From contig NZ_LR134384.1 of NCBI RefSeq assembly GCF_900637655.1, positions 1,116,001 to 1,180,000 of the forward strand: 64,000 nt of DNA, read 5' to 3'. The DNA is from Segatella oris. Lineage in GTDB: Bacteria; Bacteroidota; Bacteroidia; Bacteroidales; Bacteroidaceae. Shown piece by piece: positions 35,016-44,880 of the stretch. The first letter of the stretch is position 1, and every line of letters starts with the position of its first letter. Made by a program: the position numbers and the translations under genes. A model generated the notes under the pieces. That model saw nothing but the letters and a program-made list of their open reading frames with translations, did no database searches and was not told the DNA's origin.

Positions 35016-36275
35016 CTACTCTGCCCGCAACGCCTCAATCGGTCTGATTTTTGCCGCTTTCTTAGCCGGAATCAAGCCTGCAAGCGTACCTGCAATGACC
35101 ATAACGAGGGTGGCTTCTATGCAGACATCAAGTCCGACTGTAGGGTTTACGAACATCATTGCCTTAAAAACGCCGGCGTCAACCTGCATATGTCCAATCG
35201 TTGCATCCATGTATTCATTGGCTGCAATGCCCAAAATCATCCCCACATAACCAAAGAACGTGGTAATGATGACACTTTCAATGATGATGAGTTTAAGTAT
35301 GGCCCACGGCTTGGCTCCTATGGCCTTGCGAATTCCAAACTCGCGAGTTCGCTCCTTAACAGTAATGAGCATGATGTTAGAAACACCCACTATGCCACTC
35401 AACAAGGTAAAGATGCCGATTATCCAAAGGGCAGTTCGGATGATGCCCATACCCGTTTCCATCTGCATGGCCTGTGTAAATCGGTTCCAAATCCATATCG
35501 CATCCTCGTCGTCGGGGGCTGCTCTGTGGTTGCGGTTCAGGCTTTCCCGATAGTCTTTCTCAAAGGCTTCATTGTCCTGTTCGGTTTTCAAGCCGTGGAA
35601 AGAGAAATGAAACTCGTCGGCCTTATCACCTTTATTATATATTGTGCGCACAGTGTTGAAAGCCGAAAATGCCCGTGCATTGCGCCCCGAATCGTCTTTT
35701 TTACAGATGCCGACAATCTCAAAACTGAACGAACCCACGTTGACATACCGCCCAATAAGTCCCTGAATGTCTCCCGAAGTGAGTTCACGGGCCTGCTCAT
35801 CATTAATGACAAGCACCTTTCTTGACTGCTGATTGTCAATCAGGTTAACGAACCGCCCGTAGCGCATCTCTATCTTGTTGATGTCCTTTTCATTGGGATA
35901 GACTCCCGAAAGTATCGTATTTGTGTAGTTCTCTCCCAATGAAATCGTGACGTTATTCTGCTCTGCCACCGCCCCCATGTCATCGACATTTGCAGAGAAT
36001 TTCTCGGTTGTCGTTGAAAAATCCTTATCATTTAGCGTAATCTCACGTCCCTCTTTCAGTCCCTGATACTCTTTGGAAGTCTGCCCACCAAACACTTCCA
36101 TGGAGTTAGCCATAAAGCGTCCGCTGTTCTGTTCGGTGGCATTGATGAGTCCATTTCCTGCTCCGAGGAGGAAAATCAGCATGAAGATGCCCCACGCAAC
36201 GGCAAAGCCCGTAAGCCCGGTACGCAGTTTATTGCGCTTAGCTGTAGCCCATATTTCAGCAAAAATGTCTCTCAT
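35016..36275 (-). CDS. MacB-like ABC transporter permease (FtsX family), 2
   Basis: About 419 residues from MRDIFAEIWATAKRNKLRTG; the frame continues 18 codons further but without family character. Same plan as permease 1: N-terminal helix, periplasmic domain, and C-terminal helices with GVSNIMLITVKERTREFGIRKAIGAKPWAILKL and LIPAKKAAKIRPIEALRAE. It is separated from the ATPase gene by a 22-bp phased array. Confidence 0.9.
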   Translation of the reverse strand: MRDIFAEIWATAKRNKLRTGLTGFAVAWGIFMLIFLLGAGNGLINATEQNSGRFMANSMEVFGGQTSKEYQGLKEGREITLNDKDFSTTTEKFSANVDDMGAVAEQNNVTISLGENYTNTILSGVYPNEKDINKIEMRYGRFVNLIDNQQSRKVLVINDEQARELTSGDIQGLIGRYVNVGSFSFEIVGICKKDDSGRNARAFSAFNTVRTIYNKGDKADEFHFSFHGLKTEQDNEAFEKDYRESLNRNHRAAPDDEDAIWIWNRFTQAMQMETGMGIIRTALWIIGIFTLLSGIVGVSNIMLITVKERTREFGIRKAIGAKPWAILKLIIIESVIITTFFGYVGMILGIAANEYMDATIGHMQVDAGVFKAMMFVNPTVGLDVCIEATLVMVIAGTLAGLIPAKKAAKIRPIEALRAE

Positions 36276-36309
36276 TACTTCACTCTTTGGTTTACATTGT
36301 TTCTTCTGT

Positions 36310-36441
36310 TCTGTCAAGACTGTTTGCAAGGTGCGTCAACTGCGTTTGCAACTTGACTCAAATCATCGTGCAACTTGACTCAAATCAGCACATAACTTGA
36401 CGCAGTTTGCACGATGATTTGACGCAAGTCAGAAGCTGTTT
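36310..36441. repeat. 22-bp phased array inside an exporter operon (copy 7)
   Basis: Units at 36310 (TCTGTCA), 36332 (TGCGTCA), 36354 (TGACTCA), 36376 (TGACTCA), 36398 (TGACGCA) and 36420 (TGACGCA), exactly 22 bp apart. It sits between the ATPase stop (36473) and the permease start (36275), which are in the same direction. Confidence 0.85.
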
Positions 36442-36472
36442 CGTATCATATTGATGTTCAATGCGTTAGCAA

Positions 36473-37192
36473 CTACTTCATCACTCCGTCTATGCCGAAT
36501 GGCGAAGCATGGTGATCGAAGTTGTTTTCTATCTTACCTATGATGCCATCTTTAATGTGAACAATCTTGTTGGTCTCGTTAGCCACGCCGCTTTCATGCG
36601 TCACCACGACAATCGTTTTGTGCTCTTCGGCATTGAGTTGCTTCAAGAGTTGCATCACTTCGACCGAGGTCTTGCTGTCCAAGGCGCCCGTAGGTTCGTC
36701 GGCAAGGATAATGCGTGGCTGCGTGATTAAGGCGCGGGCAATGGCTACACGCTGCTTCTGTCCGCCCGACATCTCGTTGGGATAGTGGTCGGCCCAAGGC
36801 AGAAGGCCCAGCTTGTCAAGATAGTCGAGGGCCAATTGATGCCTTTTCCGACGGCTGACTCCCTGATAGAAGAGTGGCAGCTCGACGTTTTCGACGGCCG
36901 TCTTGAAGCCAATCAGATTGAAACTTTGAAAGATAAAGCCAATCATCTTGTTGCGGTATTCGGCGGCACGCGACTCAGAAAGGTCTTTGATGAGCGTGTC
37001 GCCAAGCACGTATTCGCCACTGTCGTAGTTGTCAAGTATACCGAGAATATTCAGAAGAGTGGACTTTCCGGAGCCTGAAGCGCCCATGATGGAAACGAAT
37101 TCTCCCTCTTCTATGTCGAGGTTTATGCCTTTGAGAACGTGCAAAGGCTGTGCCCCTTGGTAGGTTTTGTTTATGTCTTTGAGATGAATCAT
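36473..37192 (-). CDS. MacB/LolD-type ABC transporter ATPase
   Basis: 239 residues with Walker A GASGSGKST (about 36-44), signature MSGGQKQRVAIARAL, Walker B IILADEPTGALD and the H-loop VVVTHES. The length and the ADEPTGALD form are those of LolD/MacB-class ATPases. It powers the two FtsX-type permeases downstream. It is separated from the upstream exporter gene by 65 bp. Confidence 0.92.
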   Translation of the reverse strand: MIHLKDINKTYQGAQPLHVLKGINLDIEEGEFVSIMGASGSGKSTLLNILGILDNYDSGEYVLGDTLIKDLSESRAAEYRNKMIGFIFQSFNLIGFKTAVENVELPLFYQGVSRRKRHQLALDYLDKLGLLPWADHYPNEMSGGQKQRVAIARALITQPRIILADEPTGALDSKTSVEVMQLLKQLNAEEHKTIVVVTHESGVANETNKIVHIKDGIIGKIENNFDHHASPFGIDGVMK

Positions 37193-37257
37193 ATATTGCT
37201 TAGACGCAGATAACCGTCATATAGTTGCATCATGTAATGGTTTTTCTTTCCTGTTGG

Positions 37258-38931
37258 CTATATTTTTTCAAGCTTTAATGTTTGATAGCAATAGTCAATC
37301 ACAGCCGGACGGTGGGTGATGAAGATAATTGTTTTGTCGTGAGCAGAAAGGATGTTGTTCAGCAGTTGGCGTTCGGTGTCGGGGTCGAGCGCGCTCGTTG
37401 CCTCGTCGAACAGCATCACTGAACGGTCACGCAGCAGGCTTCGGGCTATTGCTATGCGTTGAGCCTGCCCCTCACTGAGGCCTCCTCCCTGTTCAGAACA
37501 GAGCGTATTGAGACCGTCGGGCAGGTCGTTGACGAAGTCGGCACAGCTGACATGCAGGGCATGGAGCATTTCTTCATCGGTGGCATCAAGCTTTCCAAGG
37601 CGCAGGTTCTCGCGTATGGTGCCGCTCATGAGCGTATTTCCCTGGGGAACATAAACGAAATTGCAGCGGTGAAGGGGTGACAATGCCTGGTGGGTGCTGC
37701 CATGATAAATCTCAATCTTGCCGTCTTGAGGCTGCACCAAGGCCAAAATCATGCGCACAAGTGTCGTTTTCCCGGCTCCTGTTTCACCGAGAATGGCTGT
37801 GCAACTGCCCGGTTTGAAGTCGAACGAAAGCCCGTCTATGACCTTGTCTCCGCCACCATCTTCATAGGCGTAACCTACGTTTTGAAGTCGTATTCCGCAG
37901 GGGGCCTTTATATAAATAGGTGTACCTTGTTCTTCAAGTGGGTCTTCTTCAAGTTCCATCAAGCGTTCGGCTGCCGTGAAAACACTTACGAAAGCGGGCA
38001 CGAGTTTTGTCAGGTTGCGCGCAGGTCCTTGTATTCTGTTGACCAATTGCAGGAAAGCTGTCATGCCACCGAAGCTCAATGTATGGGCCGACATGCGTAT
38101 GGCAGCCCATAAGAAAGCCACCAAATAGCCGAAAGCAAAGCCGAAATTGACCACCATATTGCTGAAAACGCTGAACTTTGTGCGGCGGACAACGCGATGA
38201 CGAAGCTCGCTCTGCGTGTTGCCTAACCGTTCAACCATGGCGCTGTCGCTCTCTAATGTCTTGATAAGCATGCGATGTTGTATCGTTTCCTGCAGCACAC
38301 TCTGCACCTTACTGTCGCTATCGCGCACCTGACGGGTGAGATGTCGCATCTGTCCTACATAGATTTTACTCACTGCCAAGAACATAGGGAAGATGCCAAT
38401 CACTATGACAGCCAGCACCTTGTCCATTGAAAAGAGATAGAGAAAGGCGCCTATGAACATGGCTAATACGGAGAGTGTGCTTGGAATTGTCTCGGTTAAG
38501 AAGTTCACAACGTTGTTGACATCAAACTCAAGTCGGTTGAGAATGTCGGCAGAATGATGATGATTGCGCCCTTTCCACTCTGCTCTCAGCAGCCGATCGA
38601 GCATGCGTTGCTGCATGCGGTTCTGTGCCTTGATGCCTAAGATGTTGCGAACCCATGTGCCTGCAATATTCAATGCAAAGTCGAGTAGTATCAGAACGGC
38701 CATTACTCCGACTGCCCAATAGAGGTTACCTTCCACTGTTCCCGAGGCCACATCAATGGCCCGCTTCATCGCCCATACGTGACCGAGGCTCACACCTACC
38801 GACAGAAGACCGATAGAAGCATTGAGAACAGCCTGCAACTGATTGCCTCTCCACGCATTCCAAAGCCATTTAAGCAATGTCCGTGCATCGTATTTGAACT
38901 TCGGAATCTTTAATAATGTCTTGCAGTTCAT
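37258..38931 (-). CDS. ABC exporter half-transporter (fused permease and ATPase)
   Basis: 557 residues: six-helix exporter domain (about 25-310), then an ATPase with Walker A GETGAGKTT, signature LSEGQAQRIAIARSL, Walker B VMLFDEATSALD and H-loop ITHRP. It acts as a homodimer or with another half-transporter; substrate unknown (lipid, peptide or drug). Its start overlaps the NAD kinase stop by 4 bp, so the two are coupled. Confidence 0.9.
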   Translation of the reverse strand: MNCKTLLKIPKFKYDARTLLKWLWNAWRGNQLQAVLNASIGLLSVGVSLGHVWAMKRAIDVASGTVEGNLYWAVGVMAVLILLDFALNIAGTWVRNILGIKAQNRMQQRMLDRLLRAEWKGRNHHHSADILNRLEFDVNNVVNFLTETIPSTLSVLAMFIGAFLYLFSMDKVLAVIVIGIFPMFLAVSKIYVGQMRHLTRQVRDSDSKVQSVLQETIQHRMLIKTLESDSAMVERLGNTQSELRHRVVRRTKFSVFSNMVVNFGFAFGYLVAFLWAAIRMSAHTLSFGGMTAFLQLVNRIQGPARNLTKLVPAFVSVFTAAERLMELEEDPLEEQGTPIYIKAPCGIRLQNVGYAYEDGGGDKVIDGLSFDFKPGSCTAILGETGAGKTTLVRMILALVQPQDGKIEIYHGSTHQALSPLHRCNFVYVPQGNTLMSGTIRENLRLGKLDATDEEMLHALHVSCADFVNDLPDGLNTLCSEQGGGLSEGQAQRIAIARSLLRDRSVMLFDEATSALDPDTERQLLNNILSAHDKTIIFITHRPAVIDYCYQTLKLEKI

Positions 38932-39758
38932 CGTTGTCGTGTGTCAGCACCCCACATAAGTTTTTCGTGCAAAGTGGAGAAATAACGCTGAGATTTCAAT
39001 TTGATAAGTTTGATAGTATAAGGTGCCTTGCGGATGGTGAGACGTGTTTCTTCAGCCATTTTCATACTTCGTCCGTCAACAGCTACAAGAAAATTATGAG
39101 ACCGTGAGCACACTTCGAGTTCTATAACACTGGTATCATTGATGACAATCGGACGGATATTCAAGCTGTGGGGAGCCACAGGAGTGATGCAAAGACTGCC
39201 ACTTTGGGGCACAATGATAGGGCCTCCGTTAGACAAACTGTAGGCTGTGCTGCCCGTCGGCGTAGCAATGATGAGTCCGTCTGCCTGATAGTTCACCAAG
39301 AAGTCACCGTTCACATAGGCTCTGATGCTTATCATTGAGGCACTGTCTCGCTTCAACACGGCAATATCATTCAGTGCAAAAGGATTGCATTCAACGGTTT
39401 CGCCGTTGGTTTCAAGCTTGATAACCGTGTGGTCCTCTATGATATGATCGCCCCGAAGCACATGGTCGAGGGTTGTTTCTATTTCACTTGGCAACACATC
39501 GGCAAGGAAACCGAGGCGTCCCATGTTGACACCTAAGATGGGAATTTCACGGTCACCAACCTTGTTGGCAGCTTCAAGAAACGTGCCGTCTCCACCCATG
39601 GAAATCACATAGTCGACCCCTTCGATATTCTCAGGTTCGACCAAAGGCGTTGCATGATGACTTTCGAGATAGGCTACTGCACGTTCTATGAAGGGTAAAA
39701 TTGCTTGCCGTTTGTACGCATTCCCATAGATTGCAAATACCAGTTTATGTTCAGACAT
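38928..39758 (-). CDS. nadK: NAD kinase
   Basis: About 276 residues from MSEHKLVFAIYGNAYKRQ. It has the GGDGT motif (ISMGGDGTFLEAA), LNDIAVLKR and TPTGSTAYSLSNGGP, the ATP/NAD-binding signatures. It phosphorylates NAD to NADP. It is divergent from the DJ-1 family gene; both -7 boxes are fused into one palindrome at 39790-39805. Confidence 0.95.
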   Translation of the reverse strand: MSEHKLVFAIYGNAYKRQAILPFIERAVAYLESHHATPLVEPENIEGVDYVISMGGDGTFLEAANKVGDREIPILGVNMGRLGFLADVLPSEIETTLDHVLRGDHIIEDHTVIKLETNGETVECNPFALNDIAVLKRDSASMISIRAYVNGDFLVNYQADGLIIATPTGSTAYSLSNGGPIIVPQSGSLCITPVAPHSLNIRPIVINDTSVIELEVCSRSHNFLVAVDGRSMKMAEETRLTIRKAPYTIKLIKLKSQRYFSTLHEKLMWGADTRQR

Positions 39759-39789
39759 GTTTTGTTTTTGTAGTTTCAATATTTCTTAT

Positions 39790-39805
39790 TATATTTGCAA
39801 ATATA
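39790..39805. promoter_or_regulatory. Fused divergent -7 boxes for nadK and the DJ-1 gene
   Basis: TATATTTGCAAATATA is a perfect 16-bp palindrome in which the plus -7 box (39790-39797, TATATTTG) abuts the same box on the minus strand (39798-39805). Confidence 0.65.
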
Positions 39806-39825
39806 ACGAAAAATATTGAATGACT

Positions 39826-40395
39826 ATGGCAAATGTGTATGAATTTTTAGCAAACGGCTTTGAGGAAATCGAAGGTTTGGCTCCTGTTGACATCCTTCGC
39901 AGGGGTGGAGTCGACATCAAAACCGTCAGTATAACGGGGAGTGAGTTTGTAGAAACCTCGCATGGTGTAACGGTCAAGGCTGATTTGAAGTTTGAAGATG
40001 TAGCTGATTTCAATGATGCAGACATCCTCTTACTGCCGGGTGGCATGCCTGGGTCTACCAATCTGAATGCTCACGAGGGCGTGAAAGCGGCGTTAAAAAA
40101 GCAATTTGAAGCTGGAAAACGTGTCGGAGCAATCTGTGCTGCGCCTATGGTTTTGGCTTCATGTGGTATTCTTGACGACAAGAAAGCTACCTGCAGCCCA
40201 GGCTTTGAGCAATATTTCAACGCATCAACGACCTATACCGGCGAACTCATTCAAGAGGATGGAAACGTCATTACGGGTGAAGGGCCGGCGGCTACTCTGC
40301 CTTATGCTTATAAGATTTTGAGTTATTTCATTGGCGAAGATGCCGTAAAAGACCTTGAAACAAAGATGCAGTTCACTCATCTGATGACTCGATAA
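39826..40395 (+). CDS. DJ-1/PfpI family protein (YajL-like)
   Basis: 189 residues. The family nucleophile Cys104 is in [11 protein letters not shown], preceded by LLLPGGMPG, with conserved glutamates in GFEEIEGL. Members are proposed to protect against glyoxal/oxidative damage or to act as chaperones. I start at 39826 (MANVYEF); an ATG two codons earlier is also possible. It is followed after 5 bp by ispD, so it heads an operon with ispD and recG. Confidence 0.9.
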   Translation: MANVYEFLANGFEEIEGLAPVDILRRGGVDIKTVSITGSEFVETSHGVTVKADLKFEDVADFNDADILLLPGGMPGSTNLNAHEGVKAALKKQFEAGKRVGAICAAPMVLASCGILDDKKATCSPGFEQYFNASTTYTGELIQEDGNVITGEGPAATLPYAYKILSYFIGEDAVKDLETKMQFTHLMTR

Positions 40396-40400
40396 ACTGC

Positions 40401-41066
40401 ATGGACTATATCATTATCGTAGCCGGAGGCAAGGGAATGCGCATGGGAACTGATATTCCCAAGCAGTTCATTCCTGTGGGGGGGATACCCGTTCTCATGC
40501 GTACCATTGAGCGTTTTCATGAATATGAAACTGCATTGAATATTATCCTTGTGCTCCCTAAGCATCAGCAGGACTACTGGAAAGCCCTTTGTAAGGAATA
40601 CAACTTTAATATTCCACATGCCATTGTAAATGGAGGAGAAACACGTTTCGACTCATCAAAGAATGGTCTTGCAGCCATTCCCGACGATGCCGAGGGCGTA
40701 GTTGGCATTCATGATGGCGTGCGCCCATTTGTTTCTGTGAGCGTGATTAAAGAATGTTTTGAAACAGCTCGCGAAGAATATGCCGCCATTCCCGTGCTTC
40801 CTGTGACCGATACTATCCGCTATATTGATGCTCATGGTGGAGGCCGCAATGTGCAACGTTCTGATTATCGCATAGTACAAACGCCGCAGGTCTTTGATAT
40901 TTCGCTCTTGAAACGCGCTTTCAACCAGCCTTATCAAGATAGTTTTACCGACGACGCCTCTGTAGTAGAGAGTCTTGGTTGCCAGGTTTCAATGGTTGAA
41001 GGCAATCGAGAAAACATCAAACTCACCACTCCCTTTGATCTCAAAATCGCTGAAACACTTCTTTAA
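40401..41066 (+). CDS. ispD: 2-C-methyl-D-erythritol 4-phosphate cytidylyltransferase
   Basis: 221 residues. It has the nucleotide-binding start [28 protein letters not shown], then [12 protein letters not shown] and IVQTPQVFD. Third step of the MEP pathway to isoprenoids: CTP plus MEP gives CDP-ME. Its TAA stop shares one base with the recG start (TAATG), so the two are translationally coupled. Confidence 0.95.
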   Translation: MDYIIIVAGGKGMRMGTDIPKQFIPVGGIPVLMRTIERFHEYETALNIILVLPKHQQDYWKALCKEYNFNIPHAIVNGGETRFDSSKNGLAAIPDDAEGVVGIHDGVRPFVSVSVIKECFETAREEYAAIPVLPVTDTIRYIDAHGGGRNVQRSDYRIVQTPQVFDISLLKRAFNQPYQDSFTDDASVVESLGCQVSMVEGNRENIKLTTPFDLKIAETLL

Positions 41067-43168
41067 TGACCAGCATTCTCGATCAGGATATCATGTATCT
41101 GCCAGGCGTTGGGCCTAAGCGTAAAGAGATATTGAGCAAGGAACTCAATGTCCAGACATGGCGTGATCTGCTGGAATACTACCCTTATAAATACGTCGAT
41201 CGCAGCAAGGTATATGCTATCGACGAGCTTAACGGCACCATGCCCTTTGTTCAAATCAAGGGAAAGATACTCAGTTTCGAGGAGTTCTCAAATGGAGCGA
41301 GGAAGAAACGCATTGTTGCTCACTTCACTGATGGGCACGGAGTGGTCGACTTAGTGTGGTTTCGTGGGGCGCAATATATCTATAAAACCTACACGCTTAA
41401 TACCGAATACATTGTCTTCGGCAAGCCAACGATCTATGGAGGACGCTATCAATTCGCTCATCCTGAAATCGAAAAAGCCGCCGATTTGCAGCTCAATGAG
41501 ATGGGCATGCAGCCCTATTACTCCACAACTGAGAAGATGAAAAACAACGGAATGACGAGCCGTGCCATTGAAAAACTAACGAAAACGCTTATCAGTCGAC
41601 TTCCCGGAGGTTCTATTTCGGAAACACTTCCACCCTTTATCCTGCGCCCTCACCATTTTATATCACGCGAGGCAGCTTTCCACGGCATACATTATCCGAA
41701 ATCACTCGACGAACTCCAGCGTGCACAAGTGCGTCTGAAGTTCGAAGAACTGTTTTATGTGCAGCTCAACATCCTGCGCTATGCCAGCGATCATCGACGC
41801 AAATACCGCGGTTATGTGTTCCAACACGTGGGGCAAAACTTTAATGGTTTCTATCATAACAATCTCACTTTTGAACTCACTGGGGCACAGAAACGCGTCA
41901 TGCATGAGATACGTAACGACATGGCAAGCGGCAAACAGATGAACCGTTTGCTGCAGGGTGATGTGGGATCAGGCAAGACTCTCGTGGCCTTAATGACCAT
42001 GTTGATAGCCATTGACAATGGTTTTCAAGCCTGCATCATGGCACCAACCGAGATATTGGCCGAGCAACACTACGCTACAATCAAAGAGTTTCTGAAAGGA
42101 ATAGACGTTCGTGTGGAGCTGCTCACAGGCATTGTAAAAGGCAAACGACGCAAACAAGTACTCGAAGCTTTAGCTGTCGGCGATGTAAAAATACTCGTTG
42201 GAACACATGCTGTGATTGAAGATACCGTGCAGTTTGCCCGACTCGGTCTGGCCGTTGTCGACGAACAGCATCGCTTCGGAGTGGCCCAGCGCGCCCGATT
42301 ATGGGCAAAAAGCGAAACCCCACCACATATATTGGTCATGACGGCAACGCCAATTCCGCGCACATTGGCTATGACTATCTACGGCGATCTCGACGTAAGT
42401 GTCATTGATGAACTGCCTCCTGGCCGAAAACCCATACAGACCATACACAAGTTCGACAACCAGATGACGAGCCTTTACAACGGCATTCGCCAGCAAATCC
42501 GGCAGGGACGGCAAGTCTATATCGTGTTTCCACTGATAAAAGAAAATGAGAAAAACGACCTCAAAGACCTTGAAAAGGGTTACGAGTCGCTGCTTGAAAT
42601 CTTCCCGGAGTTCCGCATCAGCAAGGTACATGGCAAGATGAAACCGGCTGAGAAGGAAGAGGAAATGCGACGTTTCGTCAGCGGTGAAACTCAAATTCTT
42701 GTTGCCACAACCGTCATAGAGGTAGGTGTTAACGTGCCAAATGCCTCTGTTATGGTCATACTTGATGCCCAACGCTTCGGCCTTTCACAGCTTCATCAGC
42801 TGCGAGGACGTGTAGGTCGCGGTGCAAAACAATCATATTGCATCCTCGTTACGGGTTATAAACTCAGCGAAGAAACCCGCAAACGCATTGATATCATGTG
42901 CGATACCAACGATGGTTTCCGCATTGCAGAAGCCGATCTCAAGCTACGTGGCCCCGGAGATCTTGAAGGAACACAGCAAAGTGGCATCGCTTTCGACCTT
43001 AAGATAGCTGACATTGCACGCGATGGACAGTTAGTTCAGCTTGCACGTGACGAGGCCAAGAAGATTATCGACAATGATCCTACATGCGAAAAGACTGAAT
43101 ATCAGCTGCTCTGGACACGCTTGAAAGAGTTAAGAAAAACTAATATCAATTGGGCTGCAATATCTTGA
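41066..43168 (+). CDS. recG: ATP-dependent DNA helicase RecG
   Basis: 700 residues: N-terminal wedge (OB) domain, then SF2 helicase domains with GDVGSGKTLVALMTM, the DEQH box in VVDEQHRFGVAQRARLW, TATPIPRTLAMTIYGDLDVSVIDELPPGRKPI, and the RecG-type C terminus (GRVGRGAKQSYCILV, LKLRGPGDLEGTQQSG). It remodels stalled forks and Holliday junctions. Last gene of the DJ-1/ispD/recG operon. Confidence 0.96.
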   Translation: MTSILDQDIMYLPGVGPKRKEILSKELNVQTWRDLLEYYPYKYVDRSKVYAIDELNGTMPFVQIKGKILSFEEFSNGARKKRIVAHFTDGHGVVDLVWFRGAQYIYKTYTLNTEYIVFGKPTIYGGRYQFAHPEIEKAADLQLNEMGMQPYYSTTEKMKNNGMTSRAIEKLTKTLISRLPGGSISETLPPFILRPHHFISREAAFHGIHYPKSLDELQRAQVRLKFEELFYVQLNILRYASDHRRKYRGYVFQHVGQNFNGFYHNNLTFELTGAQKRVMHEIRNDMASGKQMNRLLQGDVGSGKTLVALMTMLIAIDNGFQACIMAPTEILAEQHYATIKEFLKGIDVRVELLTGIVKGKRRKQVLEALAVGDVKILVGTHAVIEDTVQFARLGLAVVDEQHRFGVAQRARLWAKSETPPHILVMTATPIPRTLAMTIYGDLDVSVIDELPPGRKPIQTIHKFDNQMTSLYNGIRQQIRQGRQVYIVFPLIKENEKNDLKDLEKGYESLLEIFPEFRISKVHGKMKPAEKEEEMRRFVSGETQILVATTVIEVGVNVPNASVMVILDAQRFGLSQLHQLRGRVGRGAKQSYCILVTGYKLSEETRKRIDIMCDTNDGFRIAEADLKLRGPGDLEGTQQSGIAFDLKIADIARDGQLVQLARDEAKKIIDNDPTCEKTEYQLLWTRLKELRKTNINWAAIS

Positions 43169-43273
43169 AATCCCCTATAAACAGATAGATTACATCATGT
43201 TCTGTCATTAAAACAATACCATTAAAATGTAACAAAATACGTTAACAGACATACATTGTGATGCTTTTTTTCA

Positions 43274-43281
43274 TATCTTTG
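43274..43281 (+). promoter_or_regulatory. -7 box for the M23/LysM peptidase gene
   Basis: TATCTTTG, about 107 bp before the ATG at 43388. Confidence 0.6.
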
Positions 43282-43387
43282 TAACGCTTTTGACTACAAA
43301 TGGTGGACTTTTATCCATTCATTGTTTGATGATTTTGGATTGTTTCATTAATCAATCTGAATTTTATTCGAACCTAAGAACCAAATT

Positions 43388-44344
43388 ATGAGTTTAAGAA
43401 AAAGAATTAGAAGATTTACAATAGCATTATTGTTTGCATTGACAGTTTTACCTACTTCTGTGCAAGCTCAAGACCTCTTAGCACGTCAAGCACCTGTTGA
43501 TCGCAAGATGAAAGCCGTAGATACACTCGTACTTCGCAGCATTATCGAACGCGAACAGGAACAATCTCCGGCAGCAAGTCTCTATAATGACTGGGACAAT
43601 CGCTATGCACATCGTCGCACAGAGATGCCCGACACCTTCAAGATTGACCTCCGTCACTTCTGCATGCCTACCAACAGCCGCGTCGTTACGAGTAATTTCG
43701 GCAGTCGATGGGGGCGTCAACACAAGGGATTAGATATCAAAGTTTATATCGGCGACACTATCCGTGCGGCTTTTAGTGGTAAGGTTCGCATCGTAAGATA
43801 TGAGGCTGGAGGCTACGGAAAATATATTGTTATCCGCCATCCAAACGGACTTGAAACCATCTATGGACACCTTTCAGAACAGCTTGTCACTGAAAATCAA
43901 GTCGTACGTGCAGGCGAAATCATCGGTTTAGGCGGTAATACGGGCCGGAGTACTGGTTCACATCTCCACTTCGAAACCCGTCTCTGCGGTGTTGCACTCA
44001 ATCCCGCACTGATGTTTGACTTCCGTAATCAGGATGTCACGGGCGACTACTTTATCTATAATGTCAATACTTACGATGAACTTTCTGCTGAAGCAACACG
44101 TCTGAGAGGCAAGATTGGAAACGGCGGTTACACGCGTGATCTTGTTCAGAATGGCGAACTTGGCAGCTACAAGAATAAGCAATCGGCTGACAACGGAGAC
44201 CTTCTCTATCATAAAGTCAAGGCTGGCGAAACCCTTGCTTCCATTGCCAAGATGCGTGGTGTGACGGTTGAGAAGATCTGTAGTCTCAACCATTTGAGCG
44301 CTACTTCACGCGTTCGTCCGGGCATGATCCTACGATATTCCTAA
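43388..44344 (+). CDS. M23 peptidase with C-terminal LysM domain
   Basis: 318 residues: signal peptide ending SVQAQ; M23/LytM domain (about 95-205) with zinc ligands in GRQHKGLDI and HLHFETR and the loop YGHLSEQLV; LysM domain at the C terminus (YHKVKAGETLASIAKMRGVTVEKICSLNHL...). It binds and cuts, or regulates cutting of, peptidoglycan cross-links in the periplasm. Both zinc motifs look intact, so it may be an active endopeptidase rather than a degenerate activator. Confidence 0.9.
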   Translation: MSLRKRIRRFTIALLFALTVLPTSVQAQDLLARQAPVDRKMKAVDTLVLRSIIEREQEQSPAASLYNDWDNRYAHRRTEMPDTFKIDLRHFCMPTNSRVVTSNFGSRWGRQHKGLDIKVYIGDTIRAAFSGKVRIVRYEAGGYGKYIVIRHPNGLETIYGHLSEQLVTENQVVRAGEIIGLGGNTGRSTGSHLHFETRLCGVALNPALMFDFRNQDVTGDYFIYNVNTYDELSAEATRLRGKIGNGGYTRDLVQNGELGSYKNKQSADNGDLLYHKVKAGETLASIAKMRGVTVEKICSLNHLSATSRVRPGMILRYS

Positions 44345-44590
44345 AGAAAGCATCCACTCGGCGGGGCTTATAGCAATTTCTCGTCGAGTGTGGTCGCAAT
44401 GATGAAAGTTTCATATAGCATCTTCACGTTCTCCTCATGTTGCCCATGGAAAGAGAACTGCTAAGATTTTCCTTGGTTATTTCAGCCAAATCATGACAAC
44501 AACAGAACTTGCTTTGTCATTCTTTTGATAGATACTGAAAAGAAAGACAAAGCATGTGGTATCTTTAATTGTGTTAATATTACGCCCTCG

Positions 44591-44880
44591 TTTTTAACAC
44601 TTCAATTCTCCACCAAATAGAAACGAGAACTCGTCTTCAGTGTGAGTATGAAGCCATTCTGTGGCTTTGATATTCTCATTTCCAACACTTTGTTTTGTAA
44701 AAAGCCGCATATTGCACTGCAATCTCAGTCATTTTACCACGTAATCTGACTGAGAATGCGGTGCGTTTTGCATCAGTTGATGCAGTGATTCCATACAGAT
44801 GACGTCGTTTTTCTACGTGATTTAGTTTTATAATTAGACTTTAATTTTGTAACCATTTGATTTTTAATAGGTTACAAACT
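44591..44880. repeat. Composite intergenic element (about 290 bp), copy H
   Basis: Order: TTTTTAACACTTC (44591), CACCAAATAG (44611), hairpin arms AAGCCA/TGGCTT (44651-44667), 22-bp array 44703-44812, and palindromic box 44849-44875 opening GTAACC and closing GGTTAC. Same order as 53654-53942 and the reverse of 24507-24797. Confidence 0.75.
44703..44812. repeat. 22-bp phased intergenic array (copy 8)
   Basis: Units at 44703 (weak), 44725 (TCAGTCA), 44747 (TGACTGA), 44769 (TGCATCA) and 44791 (CCATACA), exactly 22 bp apart. It is more degenerate than most copies. Confidence 0.65.
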
